This document shows positions 22,801-36,110 of a stretch of 64,000 nt of DNA, in pieces. The stretch lies in the NCBI GenBank assembly GCA_007922195.1, contig ML681998.1:14120921-14184920 (forward strand), read 5' to 3'. The position numbers and the translations under genes are program-made. Positions within the stretch are counted from its first letter, which is position 1. The number at the start of each line of letters is the position of its first letter. The notes under the pieces were generated by a model that made no database searches, had not been told where the DNA came from, and saw only the letters and a program-made list of their open reading frames with translations. The DNA comes from Podocnemis expansa (lineage: Eukaryota > Chordata > Testudines > Podocnemididae).

Positions 22801-25800
22801 GGAGGCAAATGTCTTTTCTGAAGTTTTGCTTCCTTCTCGGGCTGACAATCTCTGAGTTTACTGATCTTCTGCGTACTTTATTAAGCCTGTTTATTTAATC
22901 AGGCTTTTCTCAATTATGTGGACGGAGTAGGGAGGGTCTAATCTGGATTAAGAACATACTTTAGTCTCAAAATGTAGCACCAAACTCAAGTTCAGGAGCC
23001 AAATAAAGAAGCAAATAAGTCACCAGATCTACAATTCTAAGACCCATTAGTCTGAATATTCAGCTGATCTCAACAACTGAGTTAAAGCACAAAGAGGGAG
23101 ACCATCTCTCTAAAATAGCTAGGCTGCAAACTGGATGGGACCTTCGAAATCGAAGTCAGAACACTGAGTCAAACTTGAAGTTAAAACCTGGAAGCCAGTA
23201 CTGTCTGAAATGGAATAAGCTGCATATGTAAAATACCATCACATATTGTACCAGCAAATGTCTGAGCAATCTTTGAAAGAGAGTTCCACATAGAAGAAGG
23301 TACACTGCGGTCATCTAAACGAGAAGTGACATAGGGGACAGCTTCCTTTTCAAATGAGAATAATGAAAAGTCTAAACCAGCACATTGCTGTCTAACCACC
23401 TGGAAACAGCAGGGAATCCAATGTGATTTCCAGGTTGTGAACCTGACTTACAAAAGGCAAGTATACCTTTTAGTGAAAGTATACATAACAACCAGCATCT
23501 CTTTGGCTTCATTTCCTCCACTCCCCAACCCCACCAGCATGTCTTCTCTTTTTAGCCACACTGAGCTTGAACCAGCTAGCTCTCCTTTAAACCCCAGTCT
23601 TGACCAGACATTAGGAATGTTTCTCTTGAGATTAGAAAACTCCAGATGTTCTTAAATAAATGTGAAAGTTTTTATGAGTACCAAATCTCATAAGAATTTG
23701 CTATTATTGTGAGGAGAAACACATTGCTTTTTGATCAAGGAAAGAGAAGAACAAGATAGAGGCAAAGGAGGATGCAGTGTGACAAGAAATAAAAATAGGG
23801 AAAGAGGAGGAGGATAGAAAACAGGTAGTGCGAGGGAGGAGAATAAGAATGGCAGTTCTGGAAGGAGAGAAAGACTAGAAACACGTTTAAGAGAGGAAGA
23901 AAACAGGGAATGAAGGAAACAGCAAGAGAGGAGTTGGGGGGAAACAAATGTGTTGTTGATAAGACTGGACCAGGATAAGAGGATAGTGAAGGGAAAAGTT
24001 AAAACAATGGAATGAGAGGGAAGGCCAGTAGATGGAGGGAAATGAAGAGTTAAATGCAATCTATCAAATGTAATCCAATTTCCCACATTATTTTAAACAA
24101 TCAGTTGAATTTCCCAGGTGCCTGTCTAATTGGACTCTATGGATGCTTACTTACTGGGATCTTGCCATTCTGCATTGGGAGCCAAGTCCAGTGACGCATA
24201 AATTAAGATTTTTTTAAAGAATGTGTTAATGTCTATCTCCCTATCAAAATCAACACATCATTATTCAGTGGTGAGTTTCTATGAAAGGCTGAATCACTTG
24301 GTATTGCGGAAATCTAAGCTATCATCAGTGATCAATATTAGCCTGTTGTGCTTTCCCTTACACTCTGACACAGAGAAAATATGATGTAAACAAGTTAAAA
24401 ATCTCCATCAACATTTATTTACATTGGATTTTTTTTTCTTGCATTGAAACTGGGGAACTATCCCAATTAGACTTGCATAGTTTAAAATAACATCCTAGAT
24501 TTTGGCAGGGTCACAGTGCATGGGGACTGTTGCAAATGTTTAAACTAGGCAAGGTTAGTTTACTCTCTTTTGCACAAGGTAGCCCTGTATTATCAAATTA
24601 TCTGCTTTAGTTGCATCATAATGAGGACAGAACCATTTTGCAGCAGTTCATGAATTTTGTATAAGGTTTATATGGAGCAATGTTACATGAAATATAAAAT
24701 TAGGCTACAGACATTTTTATCTGAAAAGATTGCCAAATACAATTGTATAATTCAGGAAGTAGTGCAAAAAAAGTGTATGATCACAATGGAGTTGGCAATG
24801 CTTTGTCTAGGAAGACATAGTCAAAGATAAAAATAGGAGTTTGGTATCCAACTCTTTCTGAAAACCCTGAGTGCCTTTGAAAAATCCCCTCTCAGTATTT
24901 GCTTGCTGCATTTTAAATTTTCATCCATATCATTTAGGTTTATTTTGAAGGCAGACAGCAGTCACAAAATGTCTTGAATTTCTCCAGTGTTCTCTGTGCA
25001 CAGTAAAGACATGTTCTGTAGTGTATCTGCAAGACAAAAGTATTTTGGAATTATTGACATGAGTGACCCTCTAGTCCCATAGTCCTGCCTCTCAGAGGGT
25101 GTATGTTAAATCCTCAATTTAGAAATTCTACAGATGGTATTTCTCTGCTTCCTTCAGTTCTGTTATACATGTCAACACCTAGACCTACAAGTTACATCCT
25201 CAACATTCTGTTATATCCTCAACATTTCAACACCTAGACAGATATTTAACCAGTCTCTGTCACAAGAGAGTAGCCAACATATCAAGCTGAATTTGTAGAT
25301 TAGTTAGTTCTTACATGTAGATCAGTTGGAGTTCATGTGCAATTGGCAATATGCTACACCTAATGGTTCAAATTCAGATCTGGTGTAAGGAAGTGCAACC
25401 CCTTTGCTCCTCTCTCTAAACTGAATTCATTAGTTGCATTCCCCTTCCCTTTCTTAATTTGGCACAGTGATAACTGCATGAAAGAATGAAAACAAAACAT
25501 TCTAATGCAGCCTGTCTGCAATGATGAAATAGGAGTTTTAATTGCGTAAAAAATCCTTTCCCACTGAAGTATGTTGTTTGTTTGAAATGTATTTGAAAAA
25601 AAATATTCACTCTAGAAATATTTAGGTAGCCAGAACCCACCAGTTGCCACCTGCATACTACTGTCTACTCCACTCTGCTAAATAGCCCACAGCCTTATTT
25701 AAGTGATGCCACAAAGCAAACCTCTGATCTGAACAACCCTGAAGCTAGGGATAAGATGCAGATCTCAACTTTATGCCTTAGGCATATCAGTTTAAACTGA

Positions 25801-26663
25801 GGGAGATGTATTAGTTGGACACACATTGGTTGTTGGGTCAGATGCATGAAGCATTTTGGCACCAATATCTGAAATATTTTACATTTATTAGGAAAGTAAT
25901 CACCATTGTTTACAACTCAGGTGTATATAATGAAGTGAGAGTAACAAAACAAATTTACTAATATGTAAAAGGGAGGCAGCTGTACAGAGCAGAGTTACAG
26001 GCATGTTGTACAGTTTAAAAACGTAGCCTTAACGTGCAGTGTGTTTGGGAGGACAGTTGTTACTTTGCAAAAATTTAAAAAAAAAAATTAAACTTGGAGG
26101 GAACAGTTATTAAGAAAGATGGTTTGTACAGGCCCCTCTCTAGCACAGACAGCTCTTAAGGACTTGGGGTCAGATTTATAAAGTCATTTAAGTGCCTAAC
26201 TTCCATTGATTTCAAATAGGAATTAGGCACCTAAATGTAGTTAAACTGGGTTACAAGCATGTGAGCAGTTCCTTTGAAGCCAGTGGAACTACTCACATCT
26301 TGTAGTTTAGCCTGACTAGAAGTACTTTGCTCATTGGGGCCTTGGTAATAAAACTTGGTTCTGATAAATGAGAAAAATTTGTGGCACTGACATTTCCTAC
26401 AATTAAAACCATGACTGTAGTCAATAAAATAGTTGAGACTGTGGAGTGAAATGGATTTGTAGCTCTGATCAGTGATTACAAGGTGCCCTTAGAAACTATT
26501 AGTTTTTATTTCATAATCTTTGTATTATTCTTCTCACAATACACCAAGTCTTCATTTTGAAGTATTTTTTCCTTTGTACCATATTCTTATAATAGAACTG
26601 GCTGAAGTTGGTGGAATAAACACAAGGTCCCTTTGAAGCTGTTCTGGTTGAGCTTTCAGCTCA
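22801..26663. other. Intron-like sequence, no gene recognised
   Basis: No exon-like signal is supported. It includes a purine-rich tract at about 23738-24050 (described separately), local duplications near 25150-25240 built from caacacctagac and tcctcaacatt, and possible old amniote repeat relics near 26160-26340 (ttccattgatttcaaatagg type). Confidence 0.5.
23738..24050. repeat. Purine-rich tract
   Basis: About 300 bp with strong A/G bias on the plus strand (gaggaggaggatag, gggaaagagg and similar). The minus-strand open frames here come from the pyrimidine bias. A related bias recurs at 32540-33180. Confidence 0.65.
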
Positions 26664-26676
26664 CTATAGTATTCCA

Positions 26677-26825
26677 TTATGTAAGTTTCCTCATCTTCAA
26701 AGCATCTGATGAAATGGGATTTTCTCCCGCAAAAGCTCATGCAAAAAATAAATTCATTAGTCATTAAGTGCCACAGGACTCCTTGTTTGTTTGTTTTACT
26801 GAACTAGGCTAACACGGCTTTGGAT
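26677..26825 (+). mobile_element. Short Penelope-like element with hammerhead-like block
   Basis: A perfect 13-bp duplication ctatagtattcca (26664-26676 and 26826-26838) flanks it. The plus strand shows the hammerhead-like core near 26700-26745: CTGATGA, a stem made of tggga and tccc, then AAAAGCTCATGC where GAAAGC is expected. After it come the PLE tail gccacaggactccttgtttg and gaactaggctaacac. One base of the GAAA core is changed. Confidence 0.86.
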
Positions 26826-26838
26826 CTATAGTATTCCA

Positions 26839-28486
26839 GTTTCTTTGTTTTTTAAATTTATGCTGATTTAAAACTAGAAGGTGGATGGAGGAGTGGGGGA
26901 AGAGTCTCCAGAGCTCTTTTAATGTAGAAGGGTAAATCTGCTTTTGTTAAACTGGGAGCAGTTTAGGATATATTGTATTAGATTCCAGTTAACTTATGCT
27001 CTATAGAGCAGAACCATTTCCTTTCCCAAGACTTGATTTCATACACTGTATTACGTCTCTAATTTGAATCCCCACCTGCCATTGTGGCTCTGGAGCAGTG
27101 AGTAGAAGGTTAATATGCTATAAAGGTAACTGCAATAATTCTGAACTGCAATTTAGTCTGTTTAGTTTCGTGTTTCTGTACAATTAACATTCAAATGTAT
27201 TGAGTAAAACAAGAAACAATGCATACTTCAGTTTTTGTCTCTCTTACATTGTAATCTCATTTAGTTAGCCATTGAAGCAATTGACTGAATGCCTTCCTTT
27301 TACCTTTCTGTATAAATCATAAATTTTGAAGCCTTTAGAGAGAAATGACTCAGGAGGTAATACAGCATGACATCTGATATTATTTACATGTTCTGGGCTG
27401 GAAACTATTTCAATGTCTGTAGCAGTGCCCCTCAAGCATCTTACCCTGTAATTTGAGCATTTGAGACTAAAGGACAGAACTACTGGCATGGTTGTCCTGC
27501 ACCAAACAATATTAATTTACTCCATCACCTTTACTTTATTTGAAAAAAATGTACCCTGAATTCACTGGCATGAAAGCTTGCAGTGCACTATGGTTTACCC
27601 CTACGAAGAGGCAGCTAATCAGATGCAATGTAATATTTTCAGGGGCTGGCTACAATAATTGAGTTTTCATTACAGTAATTGTTCTGATGATTGCATTAAC
27701 CAAAGTCATCTTGAAAACCATTTGTGGAACACCTACAGTAGCAATCTAAATGCTAAACATGGTTTGCAGTACAATAGATACCATTCTGCAGTGGATCACT
27801 TTATACCCAAAGGAGCTCTTAAAATACCCATTCTTCTAACAGGGTAGCTACCTCAGAGGAGCTGTTATTTGTGAAATTCTTGTTTGTCAGAAAACCAAGA
27901 CATTATGTTACTATACAGCTCTTTTACCAGGTTATTTTTTCCTCTAACTCTTTGCTTTAAAGTTCATACCTTTGAAGGCAAATCATACATCTCCCCATTC
28001 CCTCACAATTGCAGAAGCCAAGAACGCACCCAAGGATCTACATGCAAAAACTTCCTGTGCACCAACGCACAGCAATCTGGGCCACTGAATCTATACTTAA
28101 GTGGATCTACCAGGTATTCCTCCATGAAGGGGAAATGCAGGAATTCCAGGCACAATGTGGAGTGGCTGTGTCCATGCACTGTGATCTGAGCAGGGAGATT
28201 TCCTTTTCACAGGACCTTGTGAACTTCTGCAAATGCACAGCATGGTTATTTAGACAGTGTGACAAGACTAGGAATTTCCTCTTTACTTACCAAAGGCGCT
28301 CTGCTGCTGCTGTGTGGGTGGATGTAAAAGTCTTCTAGTTCCATCTGTCTGTATAAAGGTGTTTTGGAGAAGTAAGGGAAGTACTTTATTTTAAGTTTGT
28401 CTTTATGGGTATGTTTGCAGCTTCACACACTTTTGGGGACTTAAGGTCACTTTAGACTTTTGCTTACTCTTTGAGCAAGCAAACAA
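26839..28486. other. No gene recognised
   Basis: No coding signal or classifiable repeat was found. Probably CPQ intron. Confidence 0.5.
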
Positions 28487-28630
28487 TGAAAGGCAGCATG
28501 GGGGTCTGCTGATAAAGGCACTGTCCGGGCCATCAGGAGTCCTGGTTTCCATTCCAGGCTCAGCCACTCACCTGCTATGCAACCCTGAGGATGTCTCTTC
28601 ACCCATGTGTACCTCCATCCCCTTCTACTC
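28487..28630 (+). repeat. MIR SINE
   Basis: ggtttccattccaggctcag followed by ccactcacctgctatgcaac matches the core of the ancient tRNA-derived MIR SINE in plus orientation. Diverged. Confidence 0.7.
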
Positions 28631-28650
28631 CCTCATGTATTTAGATAAGG

Positions 28651-29216
28651 CAGGGGTGTCCAACCTTTTTATGTGAGGGGACACATTGCAATTCTTTTTT
28701 CTGTTGGGGGGGCTGATGAGAAAATTTTTGATAGATAAGACATACAAATTGATCTTATTAATAAACTTTAATAAAGTAATGATTAGTGTGTTATTTGGCA
28801 TTGCTTTTGCTTGAAGTGGGTACAGAGGACGAGGGTGGGTAGGGGTTCCTGTGTGAGGGGGCAAGGCAGAGCATGGGGAGCAAGCCAGGGCAGGGGAGCA
28901 TGGCAGAGGAGGGGATGGGAAGAATGGTGAAGTGGGGGAGAGCAGAGAAGCTGGGTGGCAGGACTCAGCTACTTCCTGACAGGGACCCCACCAACTCTGC
29001 TCTCCTCACTCCCTGCCAAGCACTGCTCAGGAAAGTCCAGCCCTGAACAGTTCTCCAGCCAGGCCACACCTCCCTGCAGCTGTGCACAGGGTGGGAAGTT
29101 GACAACGGCCCCAGCCAGCCCCAGCTTCCAGGCTCTTTCGGCAGCACTCCATGGGCCAGATGAAAGCCTTTGGTGGGCCGGAGTTTGGCCCCTGTGCCTC
29201 ACCTTGGACAAACCTA
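28651..29216. mobile_element. hAT-type non-autonomous element
   Basis: The left end is caggggtgtccaacct; the right end accttggacaaaccta is its imperfect inverse. A perfect 8-bp duplication agataagg (28643-28650 and 29217-29224) flanks it. The interior is GC-rich (tggtgggccggagtttgg near the right) and has spurious open frames on both strands. Confidence 0.87.
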
Positions 29217-29224
29217 AGATAAGG

Positions 29225-29525
29225 GAGGGGCCAAACCATGGCTCACAAGCCACATGACATGCAGCTTTTTTACCATTAGAATGCAGCTGGCTGAGTCCTC
29301 TGCATGCCCTTCTAACGCATTTGCTGCTACCAGACTGAGGTAAGGAGTGGGGGCTTTTGAACCACCAAAGGCATCCACCAGGGCTCAGAACTTCAGCAGA
29401 TGCTCCAAGCCCCACTACCATGTTGCAGGGCTGAAGCCCAAGGCCTGACAGGTTTGCTTCAGCTCTCAAACTTCAGAAGATCATTGCATACAACTTGGCG
29501 GGTCAGTAAGTTTGGTCACCCAGGT
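29225..29525. mobile_element. Possible second hAT-like element adjoining the first
   Basis: Begins gaggggccaaaccatggctc directly after the duplication of the previous element, and ends near agtaagtttggtcaccc. The two ends are loosely inverted. No clean target duplication was found. Confidence 0.45.
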
Positions 29526-30379
29526 TTAGATTGTAAACGCTATCATGCAGGCACTGTCTCTCAGTATGTACAGGTAGAATGCTTAACATGACAGAGCCCC
29601 TAGCTCCTCTGGGAACAACTGTTATTTATTGTTACTTGCAAATAATATCAGTCATTAGCTTGGCAATTTAGATGATCAGAGCAATGTAAAGTACAACGTC
29701 AGTACTGTCCATCTAGCGGGTCTTGTTTACAGACTAGAGGTACTGAACCATGAAGACACAGAACAAACAGGGGAGAATACACACTGAGTGAGGAGTATCC
29801 ATTATAGTTTGAACGTTTTAGGGAATAGGAGGGTTTCCAGAGATTTTTGAAGCTGAAGAGAGTGGGAGTGTAGTATATTAGTGGACAGGCATGTATATTG
29901 TTGACTGGCAAATGCATACTGATTTTCAAGTACCCCAGGTAATTTCCTCTGATATTATTTATCTTTTGTAATACCTTAGTGCCTTAGGTAATCAAACTAT
30001 TAGACAAAAGACAGCAGATAGATACAGACAGACTGATGGTGGCATACAAAGAAATAGAGGGACAATATTGGTCAGCAAAATAGACTGTGGACCAGCAGCC
30101 AAATCATTGCCTAACATCGAGCACCCATGGAGGATACATCTCAGAGAGCTCCAGTTATTGTAGAACGTAAAGAACCTTTATCTTTTAAAGAGGGATTTGA
30201 AGGAAGATAATGAGTTAACTGTGTGGCATTTACTGGGATCTTCTGCCAAACATGAGTAGCAGCAGGGAGGAAAGAATGAAGGGGCTTTTTTGGATATTTA
30301 TCAAGTAGGTGATGCAGGCAATGGTAGGGTGGGTGGATAAGAGGCAGGAATCAACATAAAGACATAAAAGATAACTAGA
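29526..30379. other. No gene recognised
   Basis: No coding signal. The right part may include further diverged CR1 sequence leading into the copy that starts near 30380. Confidence 0.45.
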
Positions 30380-32206
30380 AGACATTCTTCAAATATATTA
30401 GAAGCAAGAGGAAGGCCAGGAGAAGGGTAGCCTATTACTCAATGTTCAGGGAAAAACAGTAACAGAAGATGTGGAAATGGCAGAAGTGCTAAATGACTTT
30501 GTTTCATTTTTTGCCAAAAAGGTTAGAAGCTATTGGACATCTAACATAATGAATACCAGTGCAAATGAGTTAGGTTCAGAGGGTAAAATATGGAAAGAAA
30601 AAGTTAAAAATTACTTTAGACGAGTTAGATGTCTTCAAGTCACCAGAGACTGATGGAATAGAATAGTCAAGGAGCTGACTGAGGAGAAATCTAAACTATT
30701 GATGAAAGACTGGAGAGATTCCAGAGGACTGGAAGAGGGCAAATAGAGTGACAATCTGTAAAAATGAAAATAAGGACAAATCAGGTAATTATAGACCAGT
30801 TAGCTTAACATCAGTACCAAGAAAGATATGAAGGATAAGTAACAGTTACCATGGATTTCTCAAGAACAAATTATGTCAAACCAACCTAATAGCTTTCTTT
30901 GAAAGGTTACCAAGCCTTGTGGATAGGGGGAAGTGGCAGATGCGGTATATCTCGACTTTGGTAAGTCTTCATGTCTTGCATGACCTTCGTATAAACAAAT
31001 TAGGGAAATAAAACATAGGTAGAGCTGCTATAAGGTGGATGCATAACTGGTAGAAAAATCATCCCCAGAGAGCAGTTATCAGTGGTTCAGGTTGAAAGGG
31101 CATATTGAATGGAATCCTGCAGGAATCTGTTCTGTCTTGGGTTCTGTTCAATATCTTCATCAGTGATTTAAATAAGGGCATAGAGGGTACGTATAAAGTT
31201 AGTGGATGTTACCAAGCTAGGAGGGGTTTTAAGTACTTTGGAGGATAGGATTAATATTCAAAGCAATCTTGACAAACCATAGAATTAGTCTGAAGCAAAT
31301 AGGATGAAATTCAACAGGGATGAATGCAAGGTATTCCACATGGAAGGGAACAATCAGCTGTACACATGCAAAATGGGAAATGACTGCCTTGGAAAGAGTA
31401 CTGTAGAAATGGGTCTGGGTGTCATAGTGGACCACAAACTAAATACAATCAACAGTGTAACACTTGCAAAAAAAACCCTAAAATCGTTCTGGGGTATATT
31501 AGCAGGAGTGTTGTACACAAAATAAGAGAATTAATTTTTCCACTGTATTACAAATTGGAGAAAGTACAGAGGAGAAAAACAAAAATTAATAAAGGTCTAA
31601 AAAACTTGACCTGTGAGGGAAGATTGAAAAAATTGGGTTTGTTTAGTCTGGAGAAGAGAGGATTGACGTGGGGGGTGCAGGGGAGATTATTACAGTTTTC
31701 AAGTACTTAAAAGGTTATTACAAAGAGGAGGAAGGTAAATTGTTCTCCTTTACATTTTAAGTTAGGACTAGAAGTAAAGTGTTTATATTGCAGTGAGGGT
31801 CATTTAGATAGGACGTTCATAAGGGCTCTGTCAGGATAGTTAAGAACTGAAATAAATTGCCTCAGGAGGTTGTGGAATCTCTGTCATTGCAATTTTTAAG
31901 AGCAGGCTAAGAGCATCCCTATAAAGGATGGTCTAGATCAGTAGTTCTCAACCTTTTGTAGGTCATGACCCACATGGTGGTGTGTGCAACCCTACAGGAC
32001 ACATCAGCCCAGCCTCCTCCACGTCGAATCCAGGCCCCCAGTCCCTGCTCTCCATGACGCACTGCTGTGTGACAGCACATTAACATGTCCTGAAACAGTG
32101 GTTGAAAACTGCTGATCTAGATAATACTTAGTCCTGCCATAAGTGCAGGAGACTGGACTAGATGATCTCTCAAGGTCCCTTCCAGTCCTTTGATTCTATG
32201 ATTTCA
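30380..32206 (+). pseudogene. CR1 LINE ORF2 and 3' UTR remnant
   Basis: This is the 3' half of CR1 in plus orientation. It includes the RT-domain coding remnant (gaagtgctaaatgactttgt, attatagaccagttagctta, tgtcaaaccaacctaatagc, tcatagtggaccacaaacta), then the 3' end (gactggactagatgatctct) and tail gattctatgatt. Many stops and indels break the frame, and one internal deletion near 31548 removes part of ORF2. Live CR1 ORF2 encodes an endonuclease and reverse transcriptase. A hAT MITE interrupts it at 31939-32114. Confidence 0.88.
31939..32114. mobile_element. hAT-type MITE inserted in CR1
   Basis: The ends cagtagttctcaacc and ggttgaaaactgctg are inverted. The flanks gtctagat (31931-31938) and atctagat (32115-32122) are an 8-bp duplication with one mismatch. 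Deleting the element and one flank copy restores continuous CR1 text, which confirms the boundaries. Confidence 0.92.
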
Positions 32207-32269
32207 GTAGTTACTGAGATAATAGGCAGGGTCAGTATAGGCCACGAAAGGGCTTGGAGGCGATGACAA

Positions 32270-32525
32270 GTAGCGTATATTATATGGGATAATGGAACAA
32301 ATTATTGAACAATCAGTTTGTAAGTACCAAGAATATAACGGTGATAAGTTCTGGTGGGATAGCTGTGTTAGTCTATTTCAGGGGAAAAAAAAGACTTGTG
32401 GCATTTACAAAGACTAACAAATTTATTAAGACACAAGTTTTCATGATAAGTAATAGTCAAAATGGATTTATTAAGGACAAACCATACCAAACTGGCATAA
32501 TTTTCTTTTTGACAGGGTTATTGGC
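32270..32525 (+). mobile_element. CR1 LINE fragment split by a short PLE
   Basis: ggaacaaattattgaacaat... and taatagtcaaaatggattta... accataccaaactggcataa are CR1 ORF2 RT-coding text in plus orientation. They are interrupted at 32350-32444. Confidence 0.75.
32350..32444. mobile_element. Truncated Penelope-like element
   Basis: 95 bp with ggtgggatagctgtgttagt, acttgtggcatt and actaacaaatttatt, the PLE end sequence, cut before the hammerhead-like block. Flanked by gataagt (32343-32349 and 32445-32451). Confidence 0.8.
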
Positions 32526-35500
32526 CTAGTGAGGGAGGTCAGGAAAGATGAAATGGGACACCGTCACTGGGGCAAATGGAGGGATTAGAGAGAGAGCAAC
32601 TGTATCTGTGACTACGAAAAAGGAGGAGTGAGTTGTGGTAGGAGAAGGGGGAAGGGAAGGAAAGCCAAGGTGGGAAGAGAAGAGCACATTGCGTTTTGTC
32701 ACTTTTCTCATAGAAGACATTGCCCCAATCCCGTGCAGGGAAGAGTTTGAGGACTGAGTCAAAGATGGTGAAAAGGCAGCAGGGAGTATGGCATGAGATT
32801 CAGTTAAGCTGGAAAAGTAGAGGTTTGCTATCTAGGAAGATAATAGAACTGAATGAGGAGAGAGCTAATTTGTAGTGGATGAAGTCAGTGTGGCATAGGG
32901 GTTTCTGCCAGAAACTCTCTGTAGTGTAAAAACAGGAATGGAGGAAGCAGGTGTTGTTGGTGATCTAGGGGTGGGAGTTGGTAGGGCAGGTCGGGGAGAG
33001 AGCTGAAGTAAAAAGGGAGGAAACTGAAGCATGACATGAACAAAAAGCCATGTCAATGGAAGAAAAGAGTGGTCAGGGAGGAGATGGGTGAGAATGAATT
33101 AGAAGGTGAGTGACAGGGTATGGAGGGAGAGGCCTGATGCTAAAAGAGAGCAGGTAGTGGGAGAGGAAATACAGCAGCAGCAATGAGATCTAGCAGTTCA
33201 GCACTCTCTGATATGTAAGAAATGGAGGAGACTGGAAAGAAGAACCAAGTGAGCACCCTAAAAATGTGTTTTTTGCTATTAAACTTCTACAGATATGATG
33301 CACAGTAACTATCCTCAAAGCTACTTTTAATTTTAATTAGACTGTCTTTGAAGAGGATAGTTCAATGTCTCATTTAATAAGTGTGCATTCATATCTGTTG
33401 CAGAATGAATCATCTCATAATCAGTGCAGAATGTGTCTTTCTCAGAGTGCAAGTCCAAAAGAAGGGAAATTGTCTCTTGAATATAAACTGAATTTCTCTG
33501 CAAGTCAGTATCCTTTGGAAGAGGATGAGCAAATAAGACTTTGCACTTCTATAGCACTGTCCACAGGAAGACTTTAAAGCACATTAATGAAGCCTCTCAA
33601 AACCTTTATAAAACATTTGCTATGCTCTTTACACATAGGTAGCATGGAGGCAAAGAGGTGAAGTGATTTTTCCCATGTCACATGACACATTATTGACATA
33701 AAGAACAGGACAAAGAAGAACACCTGAGAACCCGTTTCTTTCTCTAACCACTAGGCAACATTCCTTACATTAAGAACCATTCATTTGTTAATGTTTAATG
33801 TGCATAGGAGGTAATACTATAATCTAAATAACAAATACTTCATTCAGTTCTATGGAGAACAACAGATTGAGATAGAAAACAGGGGAATTTAGAATTTATG
33901 CCTAACTGATTTTCTCAGCTTCCCTTCTTTTCACTTTCAAGCTGTTTGAAGCGTCATGATTGGTGACTTCTGAGTGGGCTGTGTTTGACAAACAGAAAAG
34001 CTTAACAATAGAGCTGCTATCTTAGTACAGATCAAGAGATTCCAGGATTCACTATAATCAATCAAGTTACGCATATGGACGAGTTGTACAGAAAAGCATT
34101 TTAAACTAAAATCTTCATGTTCTGAACCATTGCATAAAATTTAAGACTATTATGTCCCTTTTTGAAAATTACATAGGATGATTTTTTAAGTATATTTTGT
34201 TATTTTTTTGAGTAATGTCTTTTGGAGCCCACTGAATTTATTTAGAAGCCAGTATAATTTGAAAAAAAAGCAGGTACTGTGGTGGTGAACAACTAAATGG
34301 GCCAAATCCTTACCTATACTGTGATGGCTTCATACTAGTGGAAGAACCTAAAAATTTCTTTCTCAGCTTATCTAACCAATTCATCTCTGCCGAGGCCTGG
34401 TGGAGATACACCATCCTAATGCATGGAGCATGGCCAAGACATTCCTCTGTCTCATCCAACTTTGGCAGCCCTACAGGTCTTTTGAGCTTGCTGGCAGCAT
34501 GAGTGTGAATTAAGAACAACCCCAGGTTTGGGGAGGAAGGATATGAAGATGACTTAGAGCCATGTTTGCACTCCCAAGCACCCCTTAACTAGAACTGAGT
34601 ATTGGATCCACAGCTTGGAAGGCTTTTTCCTCCCTTATCTTGAGACATGAAAATGCATTGGGTTTCTAGTTGGTTATAAAATTGTTTACATCAGTTGTAT
34701 TAGGCATTTTTCAGTGACCTAATAAGATACAGCTGATGCCTTAATTTAACAATATACAGTAAAAGACATTAAAGGAAAGGAAGTTCAGTGAATGCAATTT
34801 GTGATGTATTCTCAATATTTTGTTATCTATCTGCAAGGCCATCTGTTGTCTAATTGTTTTGGTGATTTATGATTTAAAAAAGTAAACAAATTTTAGCATT
34901 TTTATGGGCTATGCTTTATAAGATAAAAGGTATTTTTCTCTGAATTAAGAGTAAACACTAGTATATCAACTCAGGATAAAACACTAGTCTATCAACTCAT
35001 AATTATTTTTAGTGGACTGTCTATTATGCATTCCAAGCAAGTTGTGCCCTGCTTCTTGTAAAAAATCTGTTTACAAAGATATAATGGATTTTCCACAGCT
35101 GTTAGACTGAAAGCACATCTTGAGTGAAGTATTTTCTGCAGTTAATATATTTACCAAAATAACATGTGTTTATATTTTTATTTCAATAAGTATTTAGAGT
35201 TTATTGAAATCTTTTATAAATCTGCACAGAGTGATAGGGTCATATTCAGCTCTTATTATCCACCCACCCCATTGACTTCACTGGGCTTGCACTGGATGTG
35301 AGTGGCAAATTTGACTTAAACTGCCTATGAACATGGTACAAGTGCCAAAGGAACATGTTACAATGAAACCAAAAGCATCCCCAAATAACATCATGCTACG
35401 GCATTTTTACTTTTGTTATCTTCTGTCTCCCGTAAAGAGGAGCTTACTCTTTGACAGTATTATTAAATCCATTCCCTTTTCTCCCCCCTCACTTCACACT

Positions 35501-36009
35501 CTAAAATAGCAGTGAGAACAAACCCCATCTCATTAATGAGGAATGCATGTAATAACAGAAATTCAGAGCTCATTTCATCAGACTCAGTGACATCCTAATC
35601 CAATTCCCATTAAAGTGAATGGAAAGATTCCCATTAACTTCAGGACTGAACTAGGTGCTGAATTATTATAGGCTATGATCAAAAGATAACATATTTCAGC
35701 GTGAATATTTGGCAATATAGCGCTGTGCTAAGAGATTTTGCTTTCAACTTCTACAACAGAATGAAATCTTTCACTGAGACCAAGCCAAATCACAACAGAA
35801 AGCCTTGGGAACACTTATAAGTTTATTGAAATATTTAATTTGCTATAGATTGTTTCCAGAACTCCTACCTAAACATCTAAGTAATGTACTCACAAGGGTA
35901 TCCAATCAAATGGTCTTTCATCTGAGGTTTGTCTGTGGTGCCTCTCAGTACAGCATCTAGGCTCTCTGCATTTCTGACTGGGGTCTCTACTTGACATTAG
36001 AGCAGTATT

Positions 36010-36110
36010 ATTACTAATTATGTTTATTACAGTAGTGCCTAAGGACCAATGAAGATGAGAGCCCCATTGTGCTAGGCACTGTACAAATGTCAAGTAACAG
36101 ATTGGCTAGG
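36010..36110. repeat. Ancient L3/CR1-like LINE relic
   Basis: The stretch agccccattgtgctaggcac followed by tgtacaaatgtcaag is a familiar fragment of the old amniote L3 (CR1-clade) family. A weaker related stretch lies near 43345-43410. Confidence 0.6.

Noticed and set aside
30471..31525. Possible new gene with reverse-transcriptase-like text
   Set aside because: The text matches CR1 ORF2 with many stops and an internal deletion, so it is a LINE remnant.
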